64,000 nt of DNA from Sitta carolinensis. Taxonomy: Eukaryota > Chordata > Aves > Passeriformes > Sittidae. A program made the position numbers and the translations under genes. Under the pieces are notes generated by a model. That model worked only from the letters and a program-made list of their open reading frames with translations. It did no database searches and had not been told where the DNA came from. Of this stretch, positions 23,293 through 35,646 are shown one piece after another; within the stretch, counting starts at the first letter, position 1, and each line of letters starts with the position of its first letter. The DNA lies in the NCBI GenBank assembly GCA_032173965.1, contig CM063283.1, positions 113,531,108 to 113,595,107 on the forward strand. Direction: 5' to 3'.

Positions 23293-23868
23293 TGCCTCCT
23301 TCCTTTCCTTCCTTCCTTCCTTCCTTCCTTCTTCCTTCCTTCCTTCCTTCCTTCCTTCCTTCCTTCCTTCCTTCCTTCCTTCCTTCCTTCCTTCCTTCCT
23401 TCCTTCCTTCCTTCCTTCCTTCCTTCCTTCCTTTCCTTCCTTCTTCCTTCCTTCCTTCCTTCCTTCCTTCCTTCCTTCCTTCCTTCCTTCCTTCCTTCCT
23501 TCCTTCCTTCCTTCCTTCCTTCCTTCCTTCCTTCCTTCCTTCCTTCCTTCCTTCCTTCCTTCCTTCCTTACCTTCCTTCCCCTTCCTTCCTTCCGACCCT
23601 TCCTTCCGACCCTTCCTTCCTTCCTTCCTTCCTTCCTTCCGACCCTTCCTTCCGACCCTTCCTTCCGACCCTTCCTTCCGACCCTTCCTTCCTTCCTTCC
23701 TTCCTTCCTTCCTTCCTTCCTTCCTTCCTTCCTTCCTTCCTTCCTTCCTTCCTTCCTTCCTTCCTTCCTTCCTTCCTCTTCCTTCCTTCCTTCCTTCCTT
23801 CCTTCCTTCCTTCCTTCCTTTCCTTCCTTCTCCTTCTTCCTCTTCCCTCCTTCCCTCCTTCCCCAAAT
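23293..23868. repeat. (TTCC)n tetranucleotide satellite with GACCC variants
   Basis: About 570 bp of polypyrimidine on the + strand: long uninterrupted TTCC runs at 23311-23567 and 23684-23775. Between them is a patch (23580-23695) in which six CCGACCC variants alternate with TTCC. It ends in TCCTTCTTCC and CCCTCCTTCC imperfect units. Frames through it are low-complexity artefacts. Confidence 0.97.
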
Positions 23869-24206
23869 ATTTCATTCTACCCACCACTCCCCCAAATTTT
23901 GGGCATTCCAGCATCATTCTTTCTTTCCCTCTCATCCATGTCCTCTGATGCTTCAATGCAAACCAGAGCACAACCAGACCTCCAGGGGAGGCCCCTTGAA
24001 GCTTTTGCCATGTCACCAAAAATGAATCCAGGTTCATTTCTGCCATGGAATGTGCTCTGATCTGGAAGACCTCACTTGCAACTTGCCCATATTGAGAAAG
24101 TCTGGGCATCTACAAAGCCACCAGTCCCACTTTTCGACCATCCTGGTGGGCTCTCATGGTGCTTGGGCTTCTGGGAAGGTGGAAAAAGCCCCATCAGTCC
24201 CTTCAG
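23869..24206. other. Intronic spacer
   Basis: Unique sequence between the TTCC satellite and the next CR1 copy. No gene is visible. Confidence 0.5.
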
Positions 24207-24400
24207 GATGGACAGCAGGAACAATTTCCCCATGGAAATTTCTAGGGCTTGGCAGGGCTGCCCAGGGAGGGTTGCAGTGCCCATCCCTGGAGGGTGGCAC
24301 TCAGAGCTCTGGGCTGGGGACAGGGTGGGAATTGGCCACAGGTTGGACTGGATGGTCCTGGGGGTCTTTTCCAACCCAAATGATTCTGAGATTCCGTGAT
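24207..24400 (+). mobile_element. CR1 LINE 3' fragment
   Basis: GGATGGACAGCAGGAACAAT, GGCAGGGCTGCCCAGGGAGG, TTGGACTGGATGGTCCTGG and TCTTTTCCAACCCAAATG, then ATTCTGAGATTCCGTGAT. + orientation, same subfamily as 13498 and 17687. Confidence 0.85.
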
Positions 24401-27400
24401 CATTCCTAGAAAAGCATTTCCATTCTGCCTCTGGCCTCCGCTTCACAGATGAACCTTTGAGTTCTCCGAAACGTTCTAATGAGTTATCTTTGCACAGGAG
24501 AAAACCAGAAACCTTCCCAACACACAGCCTAACTTGTTTGCAGATGTTCAAGCCTTATTTCATGCACTGGAAGCTGCTCTGAAGCAGCCAATGTCTATTT
24601 TTTCCACCTCAGCTCTCCATGTAAGTTTGGGTTTGGATGCATGTTCTCATCACCAGTCCATGCATTTATCCAAAGCTCCCCTCCGTGGGCTCAATACTTT
24701 TGTTTGCTGTTTTCTCTTTAGTAGGTCAGCTCCTTTATCAACTATTTCTTTAGATGGGGTCTGTTCATGTCTAAAAAAGACACGAAATTCGCATTTTAGT
24801 GCAGCGCATTCCTTGTCTCTCTGGCAGCTCTAACCAGAGCAATCTGTATTTCTGCTGCCCATGGCCCATCCCCAAAAGGCAGCTCCCTCATTTCACTTCC
24901 CCTGCACAACTCAGGAGAGATGGAAAAAGCAGAAACTCCCCTTTTTCCTCTTAAGACATCTGAAGGCTACAAAAGCTTTGAATTATTTGTGCTCCTGCTG
25001 AGCTTTGCCTGCTCCAGAAAGGATAGATGGGCTTTGCAAGCTGAATTTACCATCTAAAACCTCAATTATTTAAAAAACCCATAACACCAGTGTGGCCTGT
25101 TCTGCTGAGATCCATCCACACCATAGAAATAAAACAGAATTCCACAATAACATTTTATTTTTATGTTAAACTCTCCAATCAGCCACCCAGAATCAAAGAC
25201 TCCCTTAAGATATTTCAAGAAATTGGATGTTGCAATTTGGGATAACAGGAGAGTCCAGCACTGCCAAATCTTTCCACTTTTTCCAAAAGGTTCCAGTTAG
25301 CCCTCAAAGGACCTTATTTTTAGAGAGGAAACTGGTGACTCGTGCATGGAAAAATCCTGGGGAATGATGGATTATTTTTAGCCAGATTAGAAAAAACCTA
25401 CAGGAAAAAGCAAGGGCAATCAAAAAGTCTTTTATACTTCTTAGCAAAGTAAGAAAAATAAGCAGAAAACCCCTACTTCCCCCAAAATAGGGATTACAGG
25501 GTTTTTCATATAATCCCTCCACTTTGAGTTTCTTTAATTCTTCTGAACACCTTTGTTTCCTAAAGTTGGCTAAAATAATATTGTGAAAAACAAGTGCAGA
25601 TCTGAATTATGAAACTATTGTTATAAGTTCCAAAATTTCAGCATTTCACAGCCAAAATAAAACCTTTTTTGAAAGTATGAAATTAAATGTATTTTCCCTT
25701 ATAAAGTATTTTGGAAAATGCTGTTGGTCAAATCAAATCCAATTTACAAAAATATTTCTGTGCTTCTAATTCTTTTTTTTTTGCACTACTTATATCCCTA
25801 TAGAAAAGGATAATGGCAATTAGAGCAATTATAGCAATTTCACAGCAACTCTTTTGAGATTTTTTTCAAACAAATTTATAGATCTATTTACTTTATTATG
25901 TATCTTAAGTGAAATAGCACAGTAAATGGTAATTTAGACACCACTGAATTGCTTATTTCAAGACAAAATGTTGTTATTTGTTAACATGGAAAGGGTTTTT
26001 TTGTGCTTTTAACTTATATTTCTACTCTTGTTGGGTCTGATATTGTCCTTGCATAAATACATCTTTGAAAAACTTCTTAGATGGGTATAAAATGAATATA
26101 AAATCCTGTGGAGATGATGCTCGTTGCAGAAAAAACATGAGTTTTTTCATTCCAATTAAACAAAAATAAGGAAAAAAATCTGGATTGAAACCAAACATAT
26201 GTTTACTAGAACTTTTACTTAAAAATAAAAAGCATTAGTAGAGTCAGTTTAATTTCCTTGCACTCCAATTGTTTTGTGGACAAATCCACAAAGTCTGACC
26301 TAATCTAAGCTGTGGTTGAAGGTGGAAGTCCCTGCATGGAAAATGAGAATCAGGCAGGGGCAGCCTGGAAAACTCAAGCACCCAAAGCAGGAGCAGGGTT
26401 TTTTTTTCCTTTTGAAGATACTTCACAGGGGAATAGTGACTTGAAAAAAATATATAAAAAAAAAAAATATTTATTTTATTTCTTGTAGCTTCCTGTTATA
26501 GAGATGGATTTCTTGGCGTCCCATGGTGTGGTTACCTCAGCCTGTTTTCATGACATTGGGAGGAATTTAGTATTTCTGAGGGCTCCAAAATCTCCCTGAG
26601 GTTCTGAAAGAGATCCAAAAGCCTAAACACCAACCACAGCTCCAGAAGTGATTCAGAGGAGGCCAGACAGGCTGATGGATAAGGCTCATTTCCTTAGGAA
26701 ACATTGCTGAAGTGCCATTCTGAACTCCCCATTTCCAGGTTATCAAAACACCACAGCCTGAAACCAGACATTGACCCAGCTGAAATTATGGAGCGTTTTT
26801 TAAAATTTCTTTTTTCTACAGGCAGCTTCCAGCCTGACTTCTCAGTTATTTTCTCCTCTGCAGTCTATAAACTGCATGAAAAGGAAATCAGCAAGAAACC
26901 AGGTCTTTGTATTTCACTGTGACTTCTTTTGGCAGGCAAAGGGGATGAAGGCAGTGATGGCCTCATTTATTTTGCTTAAAGAAAGCAGCCAAAATCCCAG
27001 TATCACCTGCAAAAATGGAGAAGGGGCAGCATGGAAAGAACACAAGAGCTGTTGAGACAAACTAATTGCAAGAGGGATAATTGCCTGGCCCCTGAGGTTT
27101 TATTTGAGGCAACATTTGGATGCCAGAGTTTGGGTTTGCCTCTTAGGCCACCTCAACCAACAGAAAACTGTGAGCCTCCAGCAAGTCACCCCACGAGGGA
27201 CAGCAGAAGCCACAGAAATGTTGTTTCCCCAGCTTCCATGTGAAACATTGCAGTAATTTTTCTTCCCAAGTGTGTAAATACTAAAATCCTGCCTGATTTT
27301 TGTAAAGGAGGAGCATCCTGCTCTCCTGAAATAGAAGCAAAAGCCATCAAAATCCTCCTTTGACTGCAGGGAAGTTGTTAAGAAAAGAATCTCCATTACC

Positions 27401-29620
27401 AGATTTAAAAAGTAATTATAATTCTTCTCTGTTTCAGTTTTTCCAGTTTTTTCAACCCCTTCTTTAGCTTTGTGCAACAGTAATAGCAGCAAGCAAGCCA
27501 ATATGCCTGGACAATGTCTGTGACCTGGGGGCAGCCAGATTGGCTGGAAACTTGAGTGAGGAAAAGAATATCATTTCAGGAGGAAAGTTTCTGACATTTT
27601 TCTTCTTCTTCTTTCAAGAATTGGAGGGCAGCAGGAATCACATATCTGCACTCCAAAGCTGTTCTGTTCCCTGTAGTCTGTATTTCTGGGGGGGAAAAAA
27701 AAGGAATTGACAGTTCCACTCAGCTCAAACACCTCATCTTTACCAGTGGGATTTGAGCTGTTCTCCCCAAATTTTGCTGCCCAAGGAAGCTGCAAAATCC
27801 ATATCAAAGTGCAGTCAGGAGTGTGTGAATATTTGCTTTGCATCGTAGCAAATATTAAACCCACACCTGACCCAGGGCACTGATGCCAGGGCTTTCCCCA
27901 GCCAGTGACCATCCTGACCTAGGGAGAGGTTATTCAGTGCAAACAATATTTTGCAGAGCAGAAGTGAACACTCTCAAAGTCATCTCCTGTCCTCTAACCT
28001 TAAACTGATCAGATCCAAGGTCCTTATCAACACAGAAACTCTTCTGCACCCTTGGGTAGGAAAGTGCTAGAAGCTCTTGGCCTTGGTCCTCAGCCTTAGA
28101 CCATTGCATAAGTTATTGGTTTCACTTGACTGCTTCAGCATCTTGATTGAATCAAGTCCTTCCTTTCTGACCAAAAATATTCCTCTCCATCATTCCCCTG
28201 CCTTATATTTATGAGAGTTCATTGATCAAAGCAAAGGAGCTGTCAGAGGGTGTTGGCGCAGTCAAGGTGGTTCCAGCACCTGCCCAAGGAGCTCTGTGAA
28301 TATTCAGGCACGAGGCTGCCTCAAGGTTGTTCAGCAATGCAGGAAAATATTGAATTTGGCTGTGCCAAGGACAAAGATTCAAGTGAAAACGCCCTGACTT
28401 CAGGGAGAGAAGGGGAAAAAGGACAGGAACAGAGTTGGGACAGAAAACAGCCAGGAGAGAGGGGCTGGTTCTGCCAGCGTGAAAATTGGTGACAACTCCT
28501 TCTGAGAGGGAGCCTTTCTCTCCTCTCTGGTGACCTAACTGGGCACACAGGCTTTGACAAGCTGCCTGCCTTGATTTCTAAACTTTTCCCGTGCTGGAAG
28601 GAGCCCCAGCCTCAGCCCCAAGCTGACTCCACCTCCAACATCAAATAAAACCAGGAGTGGTTCTGCAGCCTTGAGAACAAGCAGAGCAGGATGTCCAAGG
28701 CATACTGCAGGGCACCTGGCCCTGAGTCTTGTGGGGACTTTCTCGTGGTTTTAAGACATAATTAGTTTATTAACAGTGATTTTTTTGCCATTTCAAATTA
28801 TCTGGAACAAGGTGAGGTCTGTGTCGCAGACCAGGGGTTGATGTTGCTTTAAGCAGGGTTGGGATGAGAGCCTGTGGAGGAGTCTGAGGGAGCAAAGGTG
28901 GAATTGTGTTGGCAGATAAGAGTGAAAAAAGCCAAATCTGATTCAATCTCATCCATGCTGCTGAATGGGAGCACATCCTGTCTCCCAAACCATTCCCAGG
29001 TATTTTCTTGGAGCACTAATTGGGCCGAAGCCAAAACAAACAGTTTGCTAAATTAGCAGTGCAGTCACCACTGGACAGGGCAGCCAGACTCCTATTTACA
29101 CTTCCAGAAACAACCAGGAGAACTCCCCAGATATCAGAGATATTACATAGAGAAGAATTAAATGAGTCAGAATTATCTGTGTGAAGTGTTTGGGCCAGAA
29201 TTATCTACACAAAATTGCTCAGCTGATCAGCTCATTTTCATTCCCAGAGTTTTCAGCTGGGAAAATTGTAATGGGAAAAAAAATCTCGAGAATCTCTTCT
29301 CACAAAAGTTGGGGTTACTCTTTTTCCGTGTAATCAGTAAAGGGAATACATGGAGAAATCAGGATTTAACCAGCCCTCATGAAACTTTTCTGGAAGGCTG
29401 AGCTCAGGTGCAAAAAAGAAGCTGCAGAGAAGATGAAGCCCTGCTCTTCTCAGAGGTGCAGAGGGCAAAACAAGAAGCAATGGACACAAGCGGCAGGGAA
29501 AGGAATTCCAACAGGATGCAAACAAACCAAAACAGAAGTTCTTGATGTGAGAGAGGAAGCATTGGGACAGGGCCCAGAGGGGCTGTGGACACTTCCAACC
29601 TCAGCCCTGAGCAGGGTAAT
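24401..29620. other. Long unique intronic block
   Basis: About 5.2 kb with no recognisable gene, RNA gene or clear repeat copy. The part 25500-26470 is strongly AT-rich, with A/T runs at 25770 and 26450-26480. Open frames are all under 135 codons, lack known motifs, and are judged chance. Confidence 0.5.
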
Positions 29621-29786
29621 CCAGAATCCCAGAATCCCTGAGTTTGGAAAAGCCCTCCCAGCCCATCAAATCCAAGCTCTGCCTGATCCCCACCTTGTCC
29701 CCAGCCTGTGAGTGCCACCTCCAGCCCTTCCTTGGACACCTCTAGGGATGGGCACTCCAAATCTCCTTGGGCACTCTGTAGAGGTT
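29621..29786 (-). mobile_element. CR1 LINE 3' fragment, minus orientation
   Basis: The + strand runs CCAGAATCCCAGAATCCCTG, AAAAGCCCTCCCAGCCCATC, CACCTTGTCCCCAGCC and GGACACCTCTAGGGATGGGC. This is the reverse complement of the subfamily seen at 13498 and 24207. Confidence 0.82.
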
Positions 29787-30451
29787 GGTTCTGTGTTGAG
29801 CAGCACATTGAAACCTTTAGAGGTTCCCTACAACCCAGAACGCTCACTGATTTAAGCAGATTTTGAATTAATTTATTTATTATTTCCAGTTTGAAATCAA
29901 TAACAATAAGGTCAATACAGGTCTTTCATGCTTTCTCCTGGTACACCCCACGGACAAGGAAAGCTGAGCTCTCAGGAGATTTTCAAAGAAATTTTGTAAC
30001 TGACAAAAAATTCTGGCATTCAGACACCTGATAGCAACTGGCAGAAAGAACTGGGGTTGAGTAACTGGGAAAAGAAGTCTCAGGGGTCACGTTGACAAGG
30101 ACACCCTGCAGCAAGTCAGGGGACACGCCTGACCTGGAAGCATCAGAAGGCAAAGGTGTGGCCAGGATTTGCAGCTCCAGGATCCATCAGTGACCCCTGT
30201 TATCCCTCTGGCAGCACTGGCACAGGTTTGGCACATGGAAATTCCAGACAAGAGCCCAGCTCTGGAGCTGCCAGGTGGCACAGCTCAGGCTGGGACACCT
30301 GGGCTGTCTCTGCTGGCAGCAGCACTCACAATAGTAAGCATTTTCCAAGTGGAAAAAAACACTTTATCTCAGCTTTGTCATCTTCTCAGAGGAAACAGGG
30401 CTCTGAGGAGGCTGATTTCTGCAGAGGTTGTGGACAGGACAAGGATGTTTT
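29787..30451. other. Intronic sequence
   Basis: Unique sequence; nothing recognised. Confidence 0.5.
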
Positions 30452-30583
30452 GGAATCCTGGAATCACAGAATGGTTTGGGTTGGAGGGACCTTAAAGATC
30501 ATCCCGTTCCAAGGGCAGGGAACCTTCCACTAGACCAGATTGCTCCAAGCCCTGTCCAACCTGGCCCTGGACACAGAAATACC
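30452..30583 (-). mobile_element. CR1 LINE 3' fragment, minus orientation
   Basis: GGAATCCTGGAATCACAGAA, GGTTTGGGTTGGAGGGACCT, TTCCACTAGACCAGATTGC and CTGTCCAACCTGGCCCTGG correspond to the reverse complement of the last ~130 bp of CR1. Confidence 0.88.
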
Positions 30584-31876
30584 TGCTCTGAAGCTCCAGC
30601 TCCAGCTTTTCTGAAAGCCAAACCTGGTAAAAGACTAATCTGACGGGAAACCTCTCCTTATTCCAGAAATCTGTGTTCTGTGCCAGGCATTTTCACTACA
30701 GACGGTTCTGAATAAACACTGGCTGCAAGAGCTCACACTTCAGGTAGCAAACAAATTTCATACTCCAATTTGGGACCCACAGCTTTGTGAAAGGCTGAGG
30801 ATGTTGTTAATCAATCATCTCTGCACATCTTTGCAGGTTCACAACCTCCTCACATTGCCCCATAAATGTTACCAAGCCAAGGCTGTTTGGCTTCCCCGTG
30901 ATTCAAATGAAGATAAATTTAGCAAAGCAGATGTAAAAACAGCATTCTGGAGCTTTCAGTGGTAAATTCTGCAATGAAGTTGGTGAGAATCCAAGACAAA
31001 AACTACAAGGTCAAATGACTACCAAAAATGGAGTCGTGTGTTTTTAGATTTGAGTTATCAGATTCATTTTTCCACCCTCCATAATAAAAGGGCCAAGAAG
31101 CAAGAATGAATGGAAATGTTTGTACTGCAGAGACACAAAGTGTTACTCAGACTGATTTCTTGCAGCTGTACAGGCTTAAAAGAAATGAAAATAGTAGAGC
31201 ATTATTTTTATCAAGTTGATTTATTTTACCTTGGATTTATTTTACCTTGGATTAGAAGGCAGTGATGAAGCAGGTAATGTACAAAAAAAAAAAAAAAAAA
31301 AAAAAAAAAAACAAAGTATCATCCTCACATCTCTTTTCTAATCATAAATATATCTCATTTCATGTCTTTTTTAATGAAGGCTGCTGCTGAAATAAATCTC
31401 AGTTACACTCATGCTCCCTCTGAAATTAAATTTATAATTCCATGGGTGCAAAGAAGCAATTTGGGTCTTGAAGAGATTTGCCAAGTGAGAGTTTATTGAG
31501 CACTCCAACGTTTCAAAGTAAGGCCCAGCAATGCTCCCAGCTGAGTGAATAGACAGTCCTGCATTGACTCCAACAGTGCAGGACCAGCTCCTAATTCCTT
31601 CCTTTTTCAGGAAAAAGGATCTGTGCTCTGTGATAATGACTGCTTACAGTTGTTAGCTGATCATAAAAGACTCCACTTCTTTTCTCGAAACAAGACTCTT
31701 TCTCCTCATATCCTGTGGTGATGCCAGCGCTTTGCACTGTGGATTATCTGGCTGGGCTCGTCCTACAGACAAATCCCCTCTATCCCCAGAATTCCTGTGT
31801 TCCTGTGCCCTTTGTGCTCATCACAAATGAGATTTTGCAGAGCTCTGAAACAAAAGGCAGAGATGAGGCAAAGCAC
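30584..31876. other. Intronic sequence with a 29-base A-run
   Basis: Unique AT-rich sequence. A 15-bp tandem doublet (TTATTTTACCTTGGA twice, near 31219-31250) precedes a 29-base A-run at 31283-31311. No AATAAA lies in the usual position before the A-run, so it is not called a processed pseudogene. Confidence 0.55.
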
Positions 31877-32542
31877 TGTCTGGGTTTGGAGGGCAGGTGT
31901 GTGCTGAGGAGGGCAGGAGCCCCCCTGGAATGGAGAATGCAAAGCCCTCCCTGGGCATTGTTCTCATGGTGCCATTCAGGGGCTCTCAGGCCAAGCTCTG
32001 GGCTGGCACTGACAGTTCTCTGGCAGGAGAATGCCAATAAAAATGCAGTGCTGCCAGCGCAGCCCCTGGCAGAGTCCGAATCCCCCCTGCCCCCCGGGGC
32101 TCGGGGTGGCAGCAGAGCCATCCCCTGGGGGCTGCAGCCTCCTGCAGGGGCACAGGGGGCTCTGCTGGAGCAGGGAGCCTGCAGCAAGGGGCAGATTCCC
32201 TCTGCAGCTGCCCTGGGCATCCCTGGGGCTGCTCTGCCTCTGGCACTGCCGGGCCAAGGCTGCCCTGGGCTGCCCCAGCTGCCAGGGGAGCCAGGCAGGA
32301 ATGCTTGGCTCCTGCCCTGCCTGCAGCCTCTGCCAGGGGCAGCAGGGAATTTTCTCAGCCCTGCAGGGAGACTCCGTGGGCCCTGAGCAGCAGAGCTGTG
32401 CCTGCAGGGAGGATGGGTGCTGGCAGGGAGAAAGCAAACTGCCCCAGCTGCTTTGGAACAGCTGCCCATGCACACAGGATTCCCCCAGCAGCAGCTGGGC
32501 ATGCAATCCACACCTCTGCTCACTGCACTGCACTGCAGCCAC
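31877..32542 (+). mobile_element. Bird ERV LTR-like repeat, copy 1 (no internal retroviral genes)
   Basis: A 666-bp GC-rich element starting TGTCTGGGTTTGGAGGGCAG and carrying AATAAA at 32036-32041. A ~99 % identical copy lies at 57672-58332. The start resembles LTRs of passerine endogenous retroviruses as I recall them, but I cannot name the family with certainty. It is bracketed by an 11-bp direct repeat, AGGCAAAGCAC (31866-31876 and 32544-32554). No gag, pol or env sequence accompanies it, so a solo LTR or a non-autonomous element is most likely. Overlapping open frames up to 259 codons occur in both strands of both copies and are composition artefacts. Confidence 0.7.
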
Positions 32543-32554
32543 CAGGCAAAGCAC

Positions 32555-35500
32555 TCCACAACCTCTCCTTCCCTGCTCTGGCTTCTTTCATTACAATCAA
32601 AAGGAGAAACAGAACCATTTTATTTAGGGTGCTAAAGGCTACAAGAAATCCCTTGTGCTGTGCAAAGCCCAACAACCCCACAGAGGGAGCCCAAACACCC
32701 AAATATTCCACGGATGGATGCAGTGCCAGGCAGTTGGGGACCACAGCAAACAGAGGTAAAACACTCGAGACTTCCCAGAAGCCAGACTTGGACCTTGAGA
32801 TGCAAACACCTGCTTCACTTAAAAGTGGCCCTCATGCCACCAGGAAAGGGGGAATGCAGGCAGGAATCACAGTCAGCTCAACACATTTCTCTACATGCAG
32901 GAAAGCCCATGAGGGCAATTTTTAGATTGTAAGTGATTTTGGAAATTAGGACATTTTCAATGAATTTGCACACAAAATGTTCAAGACTGTGTTACAAGAG
33001 TTAAACTCACTAAATTACAGTGAAAAGTCCACTGAACTTTCTGGGTCAGCTTCTGTTACAGAAAGGACATTTATAATTTGCAATATTCTCTGTTGAACCT
33101 CCTTATTACTTTACAAATCATACACAACCAGAATAGGCCTACAGTACTTAAATTGAACAAGCAATCCCTTCATATTCCTCCTTTTGCTTTGTGTTTGCAC
33201 AGCACCACCACGAGTTCTCTGCAGCACTACCAAAAACTACACCAAAAATCCCATTGTTGATGATAAAATGATTGCTTAAGGGTTATATTGATGTGTTACA
33301 TTCACAGCCTCAAAGGGAGAGTCTTGTTTTGTTGGTGACACTGGTTTCATGTTGTTCTACAGGCTCTAAATAAAAGGATGTGCTTGGAAAATCAGGGCTG
33401 TGCCTTTCCAGCGCTGCTTTGGAGCAGACAAGAACATGACAACAACATTTGCTGCAGTTTTACTCGAAAACAAAATGTTCTCAGCACTGGCACACAACCT
33501 TCCTGCAGGGTGAAATTTCTAGAAAAGCCCCTGGCATGGTTTGGACCAGTGCAGAACTGAGCACACACAATTGCTGGCTCCATTCCAGGACACAGATTAT
33601 TCCTGTTTGGTATGACACTAACCTGCCTGGAAAACAACTGGAATTCAATAACCCAAGTGTGTGCTGCACCACTCTTTACCCTCCATGCTAAATAATGGGC
33701 CTGAGCACACTTAATTGGCTAATTTGACCAGGACATAAGTGAATTATTCAGGGACTTATTTAGGAGAACTCCTTGTCCTTTGCTGGGAAATTAAACAAAT
33801 CACTGCAATCTCGTATGTCATGTAGGTTTTGCCTAAGAGAGTAACCAAAGCAGATCATTTGAAGAGAATCCTCTAAGCTGGCCTGAATTGGCTCATTACC
33901 TGGCTGCTGTGTTCAAACAAACATCATGTTCACAGGGAGAGGAGGAAGAGTTCAGAAATACCTTTTTTTTGTTGTTGTTGCTTTTTGCACTGCAGATTAA
34001 TAATATGTATATATTTTTGTCAGGAAGAAAAGCACAGAGAGCAAAAATAGCTCTCAAGTGAGGCTGCTGCTCCTCACTCCCCTGTTCCTGGACCCATGAC
34101 AGCCATTATGTAACCAAAAGGAAAATTAGATGAAATAAACAGCAGAAGTTAATTGGGTTGATATCAAGTAAAAATATAATTAGTCAAAGTATTTTGTGGC
34201 AAAGGCGCTGACAGTATGTGGCTGTTCCTCAGCCTCAGTGGTGAGCAGGGATCCTGCCATGTGTTCAAAACTTATTCATCAAGCATTTCCATGGAAACAC
34301 ACAGATGCATAATCTTTGGATCACTTATTTCAGGAATTGCTGCTCCCAGGGTTCTCTCTGGAGTGAAAACTCAGTCCAGGAGAGGGTAACAAAGTGGGAT
34401 TCTGGACCAGAAGGATCTCCACAAAGGAATTAATTCACAGCAGGGTATGGTGAGGGAAAGAAGGAAAAGGCATCTTGCAAAAGAAAAGAAAAAGACAAAA
34501 ATCTTGACCTTAATTTACCCTCTCAGAGACTGAAAGTTGAGAAATGACAGCACTGGGAAGAGCCTGGAGAGTTTATAAATGGCCAGATGCCCTCAGGAAG
34601 ATTGAAATGTCTGCAAGAGTGTCAAATAAATGCTGTAATGAGAGAGACCTTGGTTAGACACTGGGTTTGCTGCTGCCCCCTTAAGAATCAGCTCCACTCC
34701 AACTTCTCCAGGTTAAGAAAAACCCTCCCACGCTGGGACTCTCACATCCTGACCCCACTTACTGTGACAGCAGCTCCCTGCTCCTACAAAACCTATGGAC
34801 TCTTGACTAAGCGGGGCCCTTCCCTCCTGCTGGGAAAGACAGGTCAGGCTGGTTGGGATGCACAAATCCACAAAAGGCATTTGTGAAGCATCAGTAAAGA
34901 TTTGCTGTCTGAATAGAAGGTGTTTCCCTGCTCAAAGCACTTCCATAGGAAATAAACACTGTATGGAAAGCAGGAGTTGTGTGCTGGAGGGCAGCCCTGG
35001 ATGTCCCTTCACATTCCTCCTGCTGCCAGCAACAAAAATCAGCACCTGGGTCCCCTCCCAGGATAATTCCTGGTCAGAGATGCTCAGACAGGGAGGTCTG
35101 GGACATGATTCCCTTTAGCAGCAGGGCCAGGAGTAAGGAATATTCTCTAAACCAACAGGATTCCCCCACTCCTGGTCTCTGTGTCCGTGCCAGGCTCTGG
35201 CTGGGAGGGGAAAACAAATTATTCATAATGCCTGAAAGATAATAAACCCCATTACATCAGCATTAGTAGTGTAACACAAAGCCTCAAAAGCCTTCATAGG
35301 GTTGTTCATAATTATTTGAGGATTCTGTTGCTGCAGTGATATGATAACTCCTGCGGGCTGGAATTTCCTTAGGCACAACACAGAGCTGAGCAGAAAGGGT
35401 GAAGCCTTAACTTCAGCTTTTTGGCTTAACTGTGCCTCACAAAGACCCTGCAATGCCTTTTGATTGTGTTTAGTCAGGCATTCCCCAGCAGCAGGGATAA

Positions 35501-35646
35501 TGCAAGCAGGCACCCGTCACTGGCTGGGGATGCTCACCCAGAGCAGAGCCACAGCTCCCAGTGCTCCCAGTGCCATCAGCCTGGAAAGGTGACAGGATGG
35601 GGTGCTCAGCCTGAAAACATGGAAATGCTCTCAGATTCTGTGCTCC
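32555..35646. other. Intronic sequence, mostly unique
   Basis: No gene, RNA gene or repeat copy recognised. Minor features are a TTTTTTTTGTTGTTGTTGC stretch near 33963 and short AT runs. Confidence 0.5.

Noticed and set aside
23255..24109. 284-codon minus frame of Lys-Glu-Gly-Arg repeats and 218-codon plus frame of Pro-Ser-Phe-Leu
   Set aside because: Both are artefacts of the TTCC satellite.
31715..32627. Overlapping frames of 192-259 codons on both strands, repeated at 57629-58536
   Set aside because: They lie in the duplicated GC-rich LTR-like element. All frames are open because of composition, and no gag, protease, polymerase or envelope motif is present.
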